DNA from: Armatimonadota bacterium
Lineage (GTDB): Bacteria; Armatimonadota; Zipacnadia; Zipacnadales; JABUFB01
Assembly (NCBI GenBank): GCA_018056145.1
Contig: JAGPGE010000370.1
Location: 1 to 6,235, forward strand
Length of the DNA stretch: 6,235 nucleotides
Direction of reading: 5' to 3'
Part shown: one piece after another, positions 1-5,752 of the stretch
How positions within the stretch are numbered: the stretch's first letter is position 1
How the letters are laid out: every line of letters begins with the position of its first letter
The notes under the pieces: generated by a model
Seen by the model: the letters and a program-made list of their open reading frames with translations, nothing else
What the model was told of the DNA's origin: nothing
The model's database searches: none
Translations under genes and position numbers: made by a program

Positions 1-279
1 CCGCGAAGCGGGCGGCAGTATGTTAGCCACGGGTGGAGTGGAGCGAAGCGGATCGGAACCCGTGGACTCGGGCCGCCTGGGTGTGCTAAGCCCCCGACAG
101 GGGGCGACACAAGCAGCGCGGTTGTGCCGCCCCTTGTCAGGGGCTCCTGGGTCTTCTTGACCGCTTGATTTCAGGGGCTGCGTCCCGCCAGGCGGGCCTT
201 ACGCCTGGCTGATCTTGTGCCGCCCGCTTCGCGGGCTGCAATGCCACGGCCCGGACCCAATAGCACCACAGTACGCAAG
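1..279. repeat. Composite mirror-image hairpin repeat, left copy (A-B-C / C'-B'-A'-D')
   Basis: This gene-free block is a chain of hairpin modules followed by the same modules reverse-complemented. A is 1-11 (CCGC, loop GAA, GCGG), cut by the window edge. B is 27-65 (8-bp stem CCACGGGT/ACCCGTGG, 23-nt loop). C is 90-105 (GCCCCC, loop GACA, GGGGGC). C' is 129-144. B' is 188-208 (CCAGGCG/CGCCTGG, 7-nt loop). A' is 222-236 (GCCCGC, loop TTC, GCGGGC). An outer arm D' lies at about 241-279. The same order and orientation occur at 5753-6026, so this is a dispersed repeat rather than chance GC palindromes. It resembles BIME/REP mosaics in plan, but I do not recognise the family. No transposase is visible. 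It may act on the RNA (termination, mRNA stability) or be a non-autonomous mobile element; both are inference. Confidence 0.75.
89..145. repeat. Nested palindrome formed by modules C and C'
   Basis: Two 24-nt arms, 89-112 and 122-145, are reverse complements at 21 of 24 positions and are separated by a 9-nt spacer. Each arm is itself a hairpin: GCCCCC-GACA-GGGGGC in the first and GCCCC-TTGTCA-GGGGC in the second. The region can therefore fold either as two small hairpins or as one long one. This is read directly from the bases; its function is unknown. Confidence 0.7.
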
Positions 280-343
280 AGGGATGGAACGCCGCTCGCC
301 ACCGGCCCATAGCCCACCCACTTTTCGCGGTCAGACCCCTTCC

Positions 344-374
344 GCGCCGTCCGCTTGACCTTTGGGGACGGCGC
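344..374. promoter_or_regulatory. Perfect 9-bp inverted repeat around the -35 box (possible operator)
   Basis: GCGCCGTCC at 344-352 is the exact reverse complement of GGACGGCGC at 366-374, with a 13-nt spacer that contains the -35 hexamer at 355-360. The arm centres are 22 bp apart, about two helical turns, which suits a dimeric DNA-binding protein on one face of the helix. It could also be the terminator hairpin of an upstream transcript, but no T-run follows it. The repeat is certain; the operator role is inference. Confidence 0.45.
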
Positions 375-384
375 TTCGTATAAT
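355..384 (+). promoter_or_regulatory. Sigma70-type promoter for the lipoprotein gene
   Basis: TTGACC at 355-360 (5 of 6 to the -35 consensus) and a perfect TATAAT at 379-384 are separated by 18 nt. Transcription would start near 391, leaving a leader of roughly 90 nt before the ATG at 485. This is the best promoter match I found in the window, and it is correctly placed and oriented for the lipoprotein gene. Confidence 0.75.
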
Positions 385-398
385 GCCAACGCGTTCCG

Positions 399-448
399 GC
401 CGCAACTTGCGGCGTCGCCCTGTGTCGGATTACTGGGCGTATCCGCCC
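399..448 (+). other. Leader hairpins in the lipoprotein mRNA
   Basis: Two small hairpins lie in the predicted 5' leader. One is 399-413 (GCCGCA, loop ACT, TGCGGC) and the other is 435-448 (GGGCG, loop TATC, CGCCC). Both end before the ribosome binding site at 468-474, so neither hides it directly. I do not recognise a known riboswitch class here. Confidence 0.35.
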
Positions 449-467
449 TGACCGCAGATCAGTCGTC

Positions 468-474
468 AAAGGAG
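468..474 (+). promoter_or_regulatory. Ribosome binding site of the lipoprotein gene
   Basis: AAAGGAG ends 10 nt before the ATG at 485, which supports that start. The signal peptide begins right after it. Confidence 0.75.
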
Positions 475-484
475 CCTCCACGCG

Positions 485-1453
485 ATGACGGTTGCGAGGA
501 TGGCGGCTCTGGGGCTTGCCGCGTGCACCCTGGCGCTGCTTATTGGCTGCAGCAGCAGCGATGACAATTTCCTGTACCTGAACGTCAGCGAACGCGCGGC
601 CTGGAGCAGCGGGAACCTGCTGTCCTACGCGTCCTTCGGGGCCGATGGTCAGCGGTATCTGTACCGCAGCAACAGTGAGGGCGGCAACAAGTTCCTGCTG
701 ACCCGGTCGGCGAACAAGCCGGACAGCTTCATCGACGAGGGCGGCTGGCATCCGGCTTTCAGCCCGGACGGGGCGACGATCGTCTTCTCCGGCCGCCGCA
801 ATAAAGGCAGCGTGTCGCTCATGCTCATGAACACCATCCAGGGCGACCGCGCGGCGATCACGAACCTCACCGACGCGACGGTGACCGGCACTGACCAGCA
901 GCCGTGCTACAGGCCGGACGGCGCAAAGATCATCTTCTCGACGACCAAGGTGATCGGTGGCCAGGGCACGGGCGGCCCGGACATCGCGACGATCAACCCC
1001 GATGGCACGGGGCTTGAGTATGTCGTTGCCACTGCCGAGATCGAGCAGTGGCCGGTGTACAGCCCGGACGGCAGCAAGATCGCCTTCCAGCGCGGTCCCG
1101 CCAGCGGGCCGACCGACATCATCATCCGCGACATGGCCACTGGTGTGGAGACCAACATCACTGCGGGGCTGCGCCGGGGCGCGGGGGATGTCTCACGCTT
1201 CGAGGCCCCCTGCTGGACCACCGTGGGCGGCACCGAGTACATCTACCTGCACTCCAACCGCGACACGTTCTTTGAGATTTACCGGGTGGGCGTTGACGGC
1301 AGCAACCTGGAGCGCATCACGAACACGAGCAACTCCGAGGGCTTCCCGGTCATGAACCCCGACGGCACCCGCCTGCTGTTCACCCGTGATCGGGAACTGT
1401 GGAGCAGCGCGCCCACCGGTGGAACCGAAAAGCGCGTTACCCGCCGGTACTGA
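485..1453 (+). CDS. TolB/PD40-type beta-propeller lipoprotein
   Basis: This 322-residue protein is probably exported and lipid-anchored. Residues 1-21 form a signal peptide ending in the lipobox L19-I20-G21-C22, followed by a Ser/Asp linker (SSSDDN). Ser at +2 would favour the outer membrane if the cell is Gram-negative. The rest is made of PD40/WD40-like blades. Clear SPDG-type motifs are at 89-101 (HPAFSPDG), 139-151 (QPCYRPDG), 189-201 (WPVYSPDG) and 287-299 (FPVMNPDG), with degenerate blades near 40-62 and 241-257. These resemble the propeller of TolB and many surface proteins, but there is no TolB N-terminal domain, so I do not call it TolB. The propeller probably binds a protein or polysaccharide partner; no catalytic residues are recognisable. 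It has its own strong promoter and sits 160 bp upstream of murJ. The family call is firm and the function is unknown. Confidence 0.85.
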   Translation: MTVARMAALGLAACTLALLIGCSSSDDNFLYLNVSERAAWSSGNLLSYASFGADGQRYLYRSNSEGGNKFLLTRSANKPDSFIDEGGWHPAFSPDGATIVFSGRRNKGSVSLMLMNTIQGDRAAITNLTDATVTGTDQQPCYRPDGAKIIFSTTKVIGGQGTGGPDIATINPDGTGLEYVVATAEIEQWPVYSPDGSKIAFQRGPASGPTDIIIRDMATGVETNITAGLRRGAGDVSRFEAPCWTTVGGTEYIYLHSNRDTFFEIYRVGVDGSNLERITNTSNSEGFPVMNPDGTRLLFTRDRELWSSAPTGGTEKRVTRRY

Positions 1454-1471
1454 TTTCCCCACAACGTGACC

Positions 1472-1494
1472 GCTCCCCCGCGAGCCCGGGGAGC
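1472..1494 (+). other. Hairpin just after the lipoprotein gene
   Basis: GCTCCCC at 1472-1478 pairs with GGGGAGC at 1488-1494 around a 9-nt loop. It starts 18 nt after the stop codon. No T-run follows, so it is at best a weak terminator or a 3' end stabiliser. Confidence 0.4.
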
Positions 1495-1504
1495 TGAGCA
1501 TCAA

Positions 1505-1534
1505 GCGGCTCCGCTCGAACTCGGGCGGAGCCGC
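1505..1534 (+). terminator. Strong stem-loop between the lipoprotein gene and murJ
   Basis: GCGGCTCCGC at 1505-1514 pairs perfectly with GCGGAGCCGC at 1525-1534. The stem can extend inward by a T-G and two G-C pairs to an AACT loop. It is the most stable-looking hairpin in this gap and may end the lipoprotein transcript or partly reduce read-through into murJ. The lack of a T-run argues against classical intrinsic termination, so the terminator label is tentative. Confidence 0.4.
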
Positions 1535-1535
1535 A

Positions 1536-1573
1536 GTGTATCCCGAGATGCCTGAGCGTGCACCGGGATACAC
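1536..1573. promoter_or_regulatory. Perfect 10-bp inverted repeat upstream of murJ
   Basis: GTGTATCCCG at 1536-1545 is exactly mirrored by CGGGATACAC at 1564-1573 across 18 nt. It ends 40 nt before the murJ start. Unlike its GC-only neighbours the arm is of mixed composition, which makes a protein-binding site or a structured leader plausible. I found no convincing -35/-10 pair in this gap. Confidence 0.4.
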
Positions 1574-1603
1574 AATCGCAGACCGAATCCGCTGAACAGA
1601 CGC

Positions 1604-1610
1604 AGGGTGA
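1604..1610 (+). promoter_or_regulatory. Ribosome binding site of murJ
   Basis: AGGGTGA ends 3 nt before the ATG at 1614, closer than usual but with a usable AGGG core. No better-spaced start exists before the conserved first membrane segment. Confidence 0.5.
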
Positions 1611-1613
1611 CGC

Positions 1614-3278
1614 ATGAGTTCACCGCCCGAGCAAGCGACAACCGGGGACGAGAAGCCCATCCCCGCCGGGCAAGGCCTGGCGTCCGCCGCGATCCTGATG
1701 GTGGTGCTGACTTTCGCGGCACGCATCGCCGGGATGGTGCGGATGATGGTGGTTGGGAGCGCTTTCGGCGCGGGCGGAGACATCAACTCCTTCTTCGCTG
1801 CTTTCACCATCCCCGATCTGATCTACTTCCTCATTGCCGGTGGGGCGGCGCGCACCGCCTTTGTGCCCGTGTTCACCGAGTACCTGGCTCATGGACGGCG
1901 GCGCGAAGCCTGGCGGGTGTTCAGCACCGTCTTCTGGCTCCTGTTGATCCTGGGCGGGGTGGTGGTCATCGGCGGCTCCCTGTTCGCGCCCCAGGTTGCG
2001 CGCCTGTCAGCCCTGGGCTGGCTGGGGTCGGCGCCCGAGCGCGTGGACGTCTGCGCGCGCATCATGCGCATCATCTTCCCGGCACAATTGTTCCTGGTGC
2101 TCGGCAGCCTGCTCATGGGTACGCTCAATGCCCACAAGCACTTTCTCTGGCCGGCGCTGGGTCCGCTGGTGTACGACATCGTGTTCATCATCGGCGCGTT
2201 GATTGGCGGGACCCTCCCGGAGAGCGAGGGGCTTATGGTGATGGCCTGGGGCTCTGTGGTCGGGGCACTCCTGGGCAGTGTGGTTATCCAGATCCCTCCG
2301 CTGGCTGCGCGCGGCGCGAAACTGCTGCCTGTGTTCGACCTGAAAGACGAGGGCGTGCGCAGGACGATCCGCCTTGCCCTCCCGGTGATCCTTGGCCTCG
2401 CGGTGGCGGAGATAAACTGGGTCGTCGTGCGGATTTTGGCCACCATGTGCCAGGAGAACGCCCCGGCGGTGCTGGAGTACGCGAACCGGCTGTGGAAGCT
2501 TCCGTCGGGGGTGTTCGCGGCGGGGATCGCCATCGCTGTGTTCCCCACACTCTCAGAGCACTACGCGCGTGGGGACGTCAAGTCTTACCGCCGCGACTTC
2601 TCCTTCGCCATGCGCAACACCCTGTTCCTGGTGCTGCCGGTGACGGTCGCCTTCGCAACGCTCTCCACGCCCATCGTCCGCATGCTCTTCCAGCGCGGGA
2701 GCTTCGACCCGTCCACGTCGCCGCTCGTGGGAACCGTGGTCCTGTGGCTGAGTCCCGGGATGATCTCCCTGGGCATCTCGTACATCGCCGCTCGGGCCTT
2801 CTACGCGCGCCAGAACACTGTGACTCCCGTGGTCTGCGGGGTTATTTCGATCTTCGCGTGCCTGGGTCTGGGATACTGGGCGACCCAGACCACGGGCGTG
2901 GTCGGGCTGGCCATGGCGACCTCAGCCACGGCGGTGCTCAATGCGGCGCTCCTGATCGTGCTGCTCAAACGGGAAGTCGGGCAGCTTGACGGGGGCAGGA
3001 TCGCGCGATCGCTGCTGCGGATACTGCCGGGAACCGTGGCTCTCGGGGTCATCTGCTGGGCGGGGTCGGCGTGGCTTACTGGGCGGCTTGGAACGGAGAG
3101 CGAACTGGCAAAGCTCCTGACGGTGATGGCGCCCGTCACTGTGGGCACTGTAGTCTATGTGGTGAGTTGCGCACTGCTGCATGCCGAGGAACTCAAGAGC
3201 GCGTGGCGGATCATCGCGAGGAAGCGGCCGGAGACCGTGGCGAAGATAGAGGCCGAGGAAGCCCTGGACGACCAGTGA
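1614..3278 (+). CDS. murJ: Lipid II flippase MurJ (MviN family)
   Basis: MurJ moves lipid II, the undecaprenyl-linked peptidoglycan precursor, across the inner membrane. The 554-residue protein is almost entirely hydrophobic helices (about fourteen expected), with a polar N-terminal tail of about 20 residues and a charged C-terminus. The family signature starts at R37 (RIAGMVR) and continues through FGAGG at 51-55, SFFAAFTIPDLIYFLIAGGA at 59-78 and AFVPVFTEY at 82-90. R37 and R43 align with the essential R18 and R24 of E. coli MurJ. R292 in YANRLWKLPSGVF probably matches E. coli R270. By my alignment E. coli R52 is replaced by Tyr71, while an Arg appears at 80. Length is somewhat above E. coli MurJ because of both tails. 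It follows the lipoprotein gene on the same strand and converges on nadA. A generic MOP-family polysaccharide exporter is the alternative, but the N-terminal signature favours MurJ. Confidence 0.93.
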   Translation: MSSPPEQATTGDEKPIPAGQGLASAAILMVVLTFAARIAGMVRMMVVGSAFGAGGDINSFFAAFTIPDLIYFLIAGGAARTAFVPVFTEYLAHGRRREAWRVFSTVFWLLLILGGVVVIGGSLFAPQVARLSALGWLGSAPERVDVCARIMRIIFPAQLFLVLGSLLMGTLNAHKHFLWPALGPLVYDIVFIIGALIGGTLPESEGLMVMAWGSVVGALLGSVVIQIPPLAARGAKLLPVFDLKDEGVRRTIRLALPVILGLAVAEINWVVVRILATMCQENAPAVLEYANRLWKLPSGVFAAGIAIAVFPTLSEHYARGDVKSYRRDFSFAMRNTLFLVLPVTVAFATLSTPIVRMLFQRGSFDPSTSPLVGTVVLWLSPGMISLGISYIAARAFYARQNTVTPVVCGVISIFACLGLGYWATQTTGVVGLAMATSATAVLNAALLIVLLKREVGQLDGGRIARSLLRILPGTVALGVICWAGSAWLTGRLGTESELAKLLTVMAPVTVGTVVYVVSCALLHAEELKSAWRIIARKRPETVAKIEAEEALDDQ

Positions 3279-3285
3279 AAACACC

Positions 3286-3317
3286 ATCGGGGCCCGCGCC
3301 TGATGGCCGGCCCCGAT
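3286..3317. terminator. Bidirectional terminator between murJ and nadA
   Basis: ATCGGGGCC at 3286-3294 pairs with GGCCCCGAT at 3309-3317, with an inner GCC/GGC pairing around TGAT. It begins 8 nt after the murJ stop and ends 38 nt past the nadA stop on the other strand. The plus strand continues CTGTTCT, and the minus strand continues GGTGTTTTC, so the minus side has the better T-run. The position between convergent genes fits shared termination. Confidence 0.7.
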
Positions 3318-3354
3318 CTGTTCTGCTCCAGTGAACCCCGACGTCGCCCTGCCC

Positions 3355-4266
3355 CTACCCGATCTGAACCATCCTCTCCACCGACTGCCGGGCCTTGCGC
3401 GCCACTTCCGGGTCGATGGTGATCTCCTGCGTGCCCGTGACCAGGGCGCGCTTCACGCTCTCCAGCGTGGTCAACTTCATGTTCGGGCAGAGCGCCGAGG
3501 AGATCTGGTGGAAGAGCTTGTCCGGGTTCTCCTTCTGCAGCGGGTGCACGATCCCGAACTCGGTGACCACGATGAACTCCCGCGCTTCACTCTTCCGGGC
3601 ATAATCGAGCATACCGCCGGTGGAGAGCACGACGTCTGCCAGCGCCAGGGTGTCTTCGGGGCACTCGGGGTGGGCCATGACGACCGCCTGCGGGTGGTGG
3701 CGCTTCGCGTCAGCCACGATGTCCGGCGTGATGCTGTGGTGCACCGGGCAGAAGCCCCCGTAGAGGATGATCCGCTTCTCCGGTACGTGCTTGGCAACCC
3801 AGCGCCCGAGATGCTGATCAGGGACGAATAGGATGGTCTCGGCTTTCAGAGAACGAACAACCGCCACGGCGTTGGAGGAAGTGCAGCAGATGTCCGACTC
3901 CGCTTTCACCTCGGCTGTGGTGTTCACGTAAGCCACCACCGGCGCGCCGGGGTGCTCTGCTTTGAACTCGCGCAGGGACTCGGGGTCGATCATATCCGCC
4001 ATCGGACAACCCGCCGCCTTCTGGGGCAGGAGCACGGTCTTGTCGGGGCTAAGCAGCTTGGCCGTCTGCGCCATGAAATGCACACCGCAGAAGACGATGA
4101 TCTGCGCGTCGGTCCTTGCTGCTTCCCTGCTGAGCCCGAGGGAGTCGCCGGTGAAATCCGCGATATCCTGCACCTCAGCCCGTTGGTAATTGTGGGCGAG
4201 GATAACGGCCTGCTTCTGCGTGCAAAGCTCCCGGATTTCTTGGGCGAGCTTCTCGTATTCGCTCAC
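3355..4266 (-). CDS. nadA: Quinolinate synthase NadA
   Basis: NadA condenses iminoaspartate with dihydroxyacetone phosphate to quinolinate in de novo NAD synthesis, in the cytosol, using a [4Fe-4S] cluster. The 303-residue length matches the compact Thermotoga/archaeal type rather than the longer E. coli form. Cluster ligands are C87 (AGCPMAD), C173 (GGFCPVH) and C260 (ALCPNMK), each matching the corresponding Thermotoga motif. Substrate-site residues are present: H25 and Y27 (AHNYQ), S42 (GDSL), Y113 and N115 (YVNTT), S130 (CTSSNAV), H199 and E201 (HPEC) and T216 (STGG). The start is GTG with a strong AGGAGG 8 nt upstream; no downstream start would keep the N-terminal AHNYQ region intact. 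It lies 31 bp downstream of the cysteine desulfurase and is probably its operon partner. No nadB or nadC is nearby in the window. All key residues are intact, so it should be active. Confidence 0.96.
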   Translation of the reverse strand: MSEYEKLAQEIRELCTQKQAVILAHNYQRAEVQDIADFTGDSLGLSREAARTDAQIIVFCGVHFMAQTAKLLSPDKTVLLPQKAAGCPMADMIDPESLREFKAEHPGAPVVAYVNTTAEVKAESDICCTSSNAVAVVRSLKAETILFVPDQHLGRWVAKHVPEKRIILYGGFCPVHHSITPDIVADAKRHHPQAVVMAHPECPEDTLALADVVLSTGGMLDYARKSEAREFIVVTEFGIVHPLQKENPDKLFHQISSALCPNMKLTTLESVKRALVTGTQEITIDPEVARKARQSVERMVQIG

Positions 4267-4274
4267 GGTGTCTC

Positions 4275-4280
4275 CCTCCT
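4275..4280 (-). promoter_or_regulatory. Ribosome binding site of nadA
   Basis: Read on the minus strand this is AGGAGG followed by GAGA, 8 nt before the GTG at 4266. It lies in the 31-bp gap after the desulfurase stop and decides the GTG start. Confidence 0.8.
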
Positions 4281-4297
4281 GGCTGCCGCTGAACTGG

Positions 4298-5473
4298 CTA
4301 TACGAGGCCCTTGCGTTTCGCGTCCGCCCACATCGGCGACATCTCCCGCAGGCGCTCCACGAAGCCCGGCAACGCGTTCAGAAGAATGTCCACCTCGGCC
4401 CGGGTGTTGTTCCTCCCCAGGCTGATGCGCAGCGAACCGTGGGCGACCTCGTGGACGCACCCCGTCGCCAAGAGCACGTGGGACGGGTCCAGGGAGCCCG
4501 ACGTGCAGGCCGAACCGCTGGACGCGCAAATGCCGTACAGGTCCAGCGAAAGCAGCATCCCCTCGCCCTCAATGTAGTTGACCACGAAACTGGCGATGTT
4601 CGGCAAGCGCTTCTCGGGATGCCCGGTGAGCTGACACATGGGCACCCTCTCCAGCACGCCATCGATCACGCGCCGGCAGAGATCGGCGATACGGGCATTG
4701 TCGCTTTCCGCGCGGCTCGCGAGGAGCTCCACGGCCTTGCCCATGCCCACGATTCCGGCCACGTTCTCGGTGCCCGCTCGCCGGCCCAGCTCCTGCCCGC
4801 CGCCGTCGATCAGCTTGACGAGTTTCGTCCCCTTGCGGATGTACAGGGCCCCGACACCCTTGGGCCCGTAGATCTTGTGCGCGGACATGGCCATGAGGTC
4901 CACGTTCAGCTCATTCACGTTCAGCGGAACCTTGCCCAGAGACTGTACGGCGTCGGTGTGGAACAGGACACCGCGGCTCCTGCAGAGCGCCCCGATCTCC
5001 GGGATGGGCTGGATGGTGCCCACCTCGTTATTGGAGTGCATGATGCTGACGAGGATTGTGTCCTCGCGCATGGCCTCCGCAACCTGTTCCGGCGCGATGA
5101 GCCCGTATTTGTCGGGATTGAGCACGGTGACCTCGAATCCGTCGCGCCGTAGCGCGAGGCAGGCGTCCAGCACGGCGTGGTGCTCGATGCCGGAGGTGAT
5201 GATATGACGGCCCTTATCCGCATTGGCCCAGGCCGCGCCCTTGATGGCGTAATTGTCGGATTCCGAGCCGCAGCCGGTAAAGATGAGCTCGCGCGGCGTG
5301 GCGCCGATGTAACCGGCCACGGACTCGCGCGCCTTCTCAAGCGCCATGCGCGACCGGGACGCCAACTGGTAGACGCTGCTGGGATTGCCGAACTCGTCCT
5401 GAAGGAACGGGAGCATGGCCCCGAGGACTTCGGGGTCGGTCTTCGTGGTTGCCGCATTGTCGAAGTAGATCAA
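4298..5473 (-). CDS. Cysteine desulfurase, NifS/IscS type (group I)
   Basis: This PLP enzyme takes sulfur from L-cysteine as a protein persulfide, giving alanine, to build Fe-S clusters. From the TTG start it is 391 residues, close to NifS/IscS length. It opens with the family's usual I-Y-F-D-N-A-A-T-T. Visible sites: H98 (EHHA), which stacks on PLP; D174 and Q177 (HTDAVQ); the Schiff-base lysine K200 in SAHKIYGPKG; and the catalytic C323 in SSGSACTSGSLDPSHVL, whose long loop marks group I. The motif GRRAGTEN at 230-237 is also intact. The TTG at 5473 has GAGGAG 9 nt upstream; an ATG at 5542 would add 23 residues (MGRHRSAW...) unlike the family. It lies 31 bp upstream of nadA, so it may be the dedicated sulfur donor for NadA, as nifS-like nad-cluster genes are in Bacillus. 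There is no iscU or iscA nearby, so a general IscS role cannot be excluded. Confidence 0.94.
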   Translation of the reverse strand: MIYFDNAATTKTDPEVLGAMLPFLQDEFGNPSSVYQLASRSRMALEKARESVAGYIGATPRELIFTGCGSESDNYAIKGAAWANADKGRHIITSGIEHHAVLDACLALRRDGFEVTVLNPDKYGLIAPEQVAEAMREDTILVSIMHSNNEVGTIQPIPEIGALCRSRGVLFHTDAVQSLGKVPLNVNELNVDLMAMSAHKIYGPKGVGALYIRKGTKLVKLIDGGGQELGRRAGTENVAGIVGMGKAVELLASRAESDNARIADLCRRVIDGVLERVPMCQLTGHPEKRLPNIASFVVNYIEGEGMLLSLDLYGICASSGSACTSGSLDPSHVLLATGCVHEVAHGSLRISLGRNNTRAEVDILLNALPGFVERLREMSPMWADAKRKGLV

Positions 5474-5482
5474 GCCAGTCGA

Positions 5483-5488
5483 CTCCTC
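5483..5488 (-). promoter_or_regulatory. Ribosome binding site deciding the desulfurase TTG start
   Basis: On the minus strand GGTGAGGAG precedes the TTG at 5473, with the GAGGAG core 9 nt away. I see no comparable site in front of the ATG at 5542, so translation most likely begins at the TTG. Confidence 0.7.
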
Positions 5489-5550
5489 ACCATCGCGCGG
5501 GTGCCGTCGCGCAGACTCCCAGGCAGAGCGATGCCTGCCCATGGATAGGA

Positions 5551-5579
5551 AGGTTATCCTTCCCCCCGCGGAGAGTCAA
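5551..5579 (-). promoter_or_regulatory. Possible promoter of the desulfurase-nadA operon
   Basis: On the minus strand TTGACT (5579-5574, 5 of 6 to consensus) is followed after 17 nt by TAACCT (5556-5551, a weak -10). Transcription would start near 5544. That leaves about 70 nt before the TTG at 5473 and almost no leader for the ATG at 5542, which fits the TTG start. The -10 is poor, so this is tentative. Confidence 0.35.
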
Positions 5580-5621
5580 GCACGGCGGCCGTCCGCCCAG
5601 CAGCATCGGTTTTGTGCAATG

Positions 5622-5752
5622 CGTGCCGGCTGGGACCAAATGCGCTTTGATCGTGCCAACTGGGACCGGATACGCCTTGAGCGTGGCGGCTGGGGCCGGA
5701 TACGCTTTGATCGTGCCGGATGGGGCCGGATACGCTCTGAGCATGCCCGCTG
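5622..5752. repeat. 30-bp tandem repeat, four full copies plus a decayed fifth
   Basis: Units start at 5622, 5652, 5682 and 5712, each 30 bp, with a degenerate partial unit from 5742. All begin CGTG(C/G)C and share TGGG(A/G)CC in the middle. Units 1 and 3 end in TTTGAT while 2 and 4 end in TTGAG or CTGAG, so a 60-bp higher-order period may be present. The period is a multiple of three, so several frames stay open and show ten-residue repeats (such as RAGWGRIRFD). Differences between units fall on all codon positions in the frames I checked, which argues against coding. There are no unique spacers, so this is not CRISPR. It lies between the desulfurase promoter region and the right composite repeat. 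Confidence 0.85.

Noticed and set aside
137..751. 204-residue minus-strand open frame at the left end
   Set aside because: It runs through the hairpin repeat, the promoter and the lipoprotein gene, and has low-complexity composition.
1505..1534. Confident Rho-independent terminator
   Set aside because: The stem is strong but AGTGTATCCC follows rather than a T-run, so I keep it only as a low-confidence terminator.
1193..1810. 205-residue minus-strand open frame across the gap before murJ
   Set aside because: It overlaps the lipoprotein gene and murJ antisense, has no recognisable motif and comes from high-GC codon bias.
1607..2989. 460-residue open frame on the plus strand
   Set aside because: It is an out-of-frame shadow of murJ: Arg/Gly/Ala-rich, with no membrane segments or family motifs, while the murJ frame carries the full signature.
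5622..5752. CRISPR array
   Set aside because: The 30-bp units are directly adjacent without unique spacers, they vary too much, and no cas gene is present.
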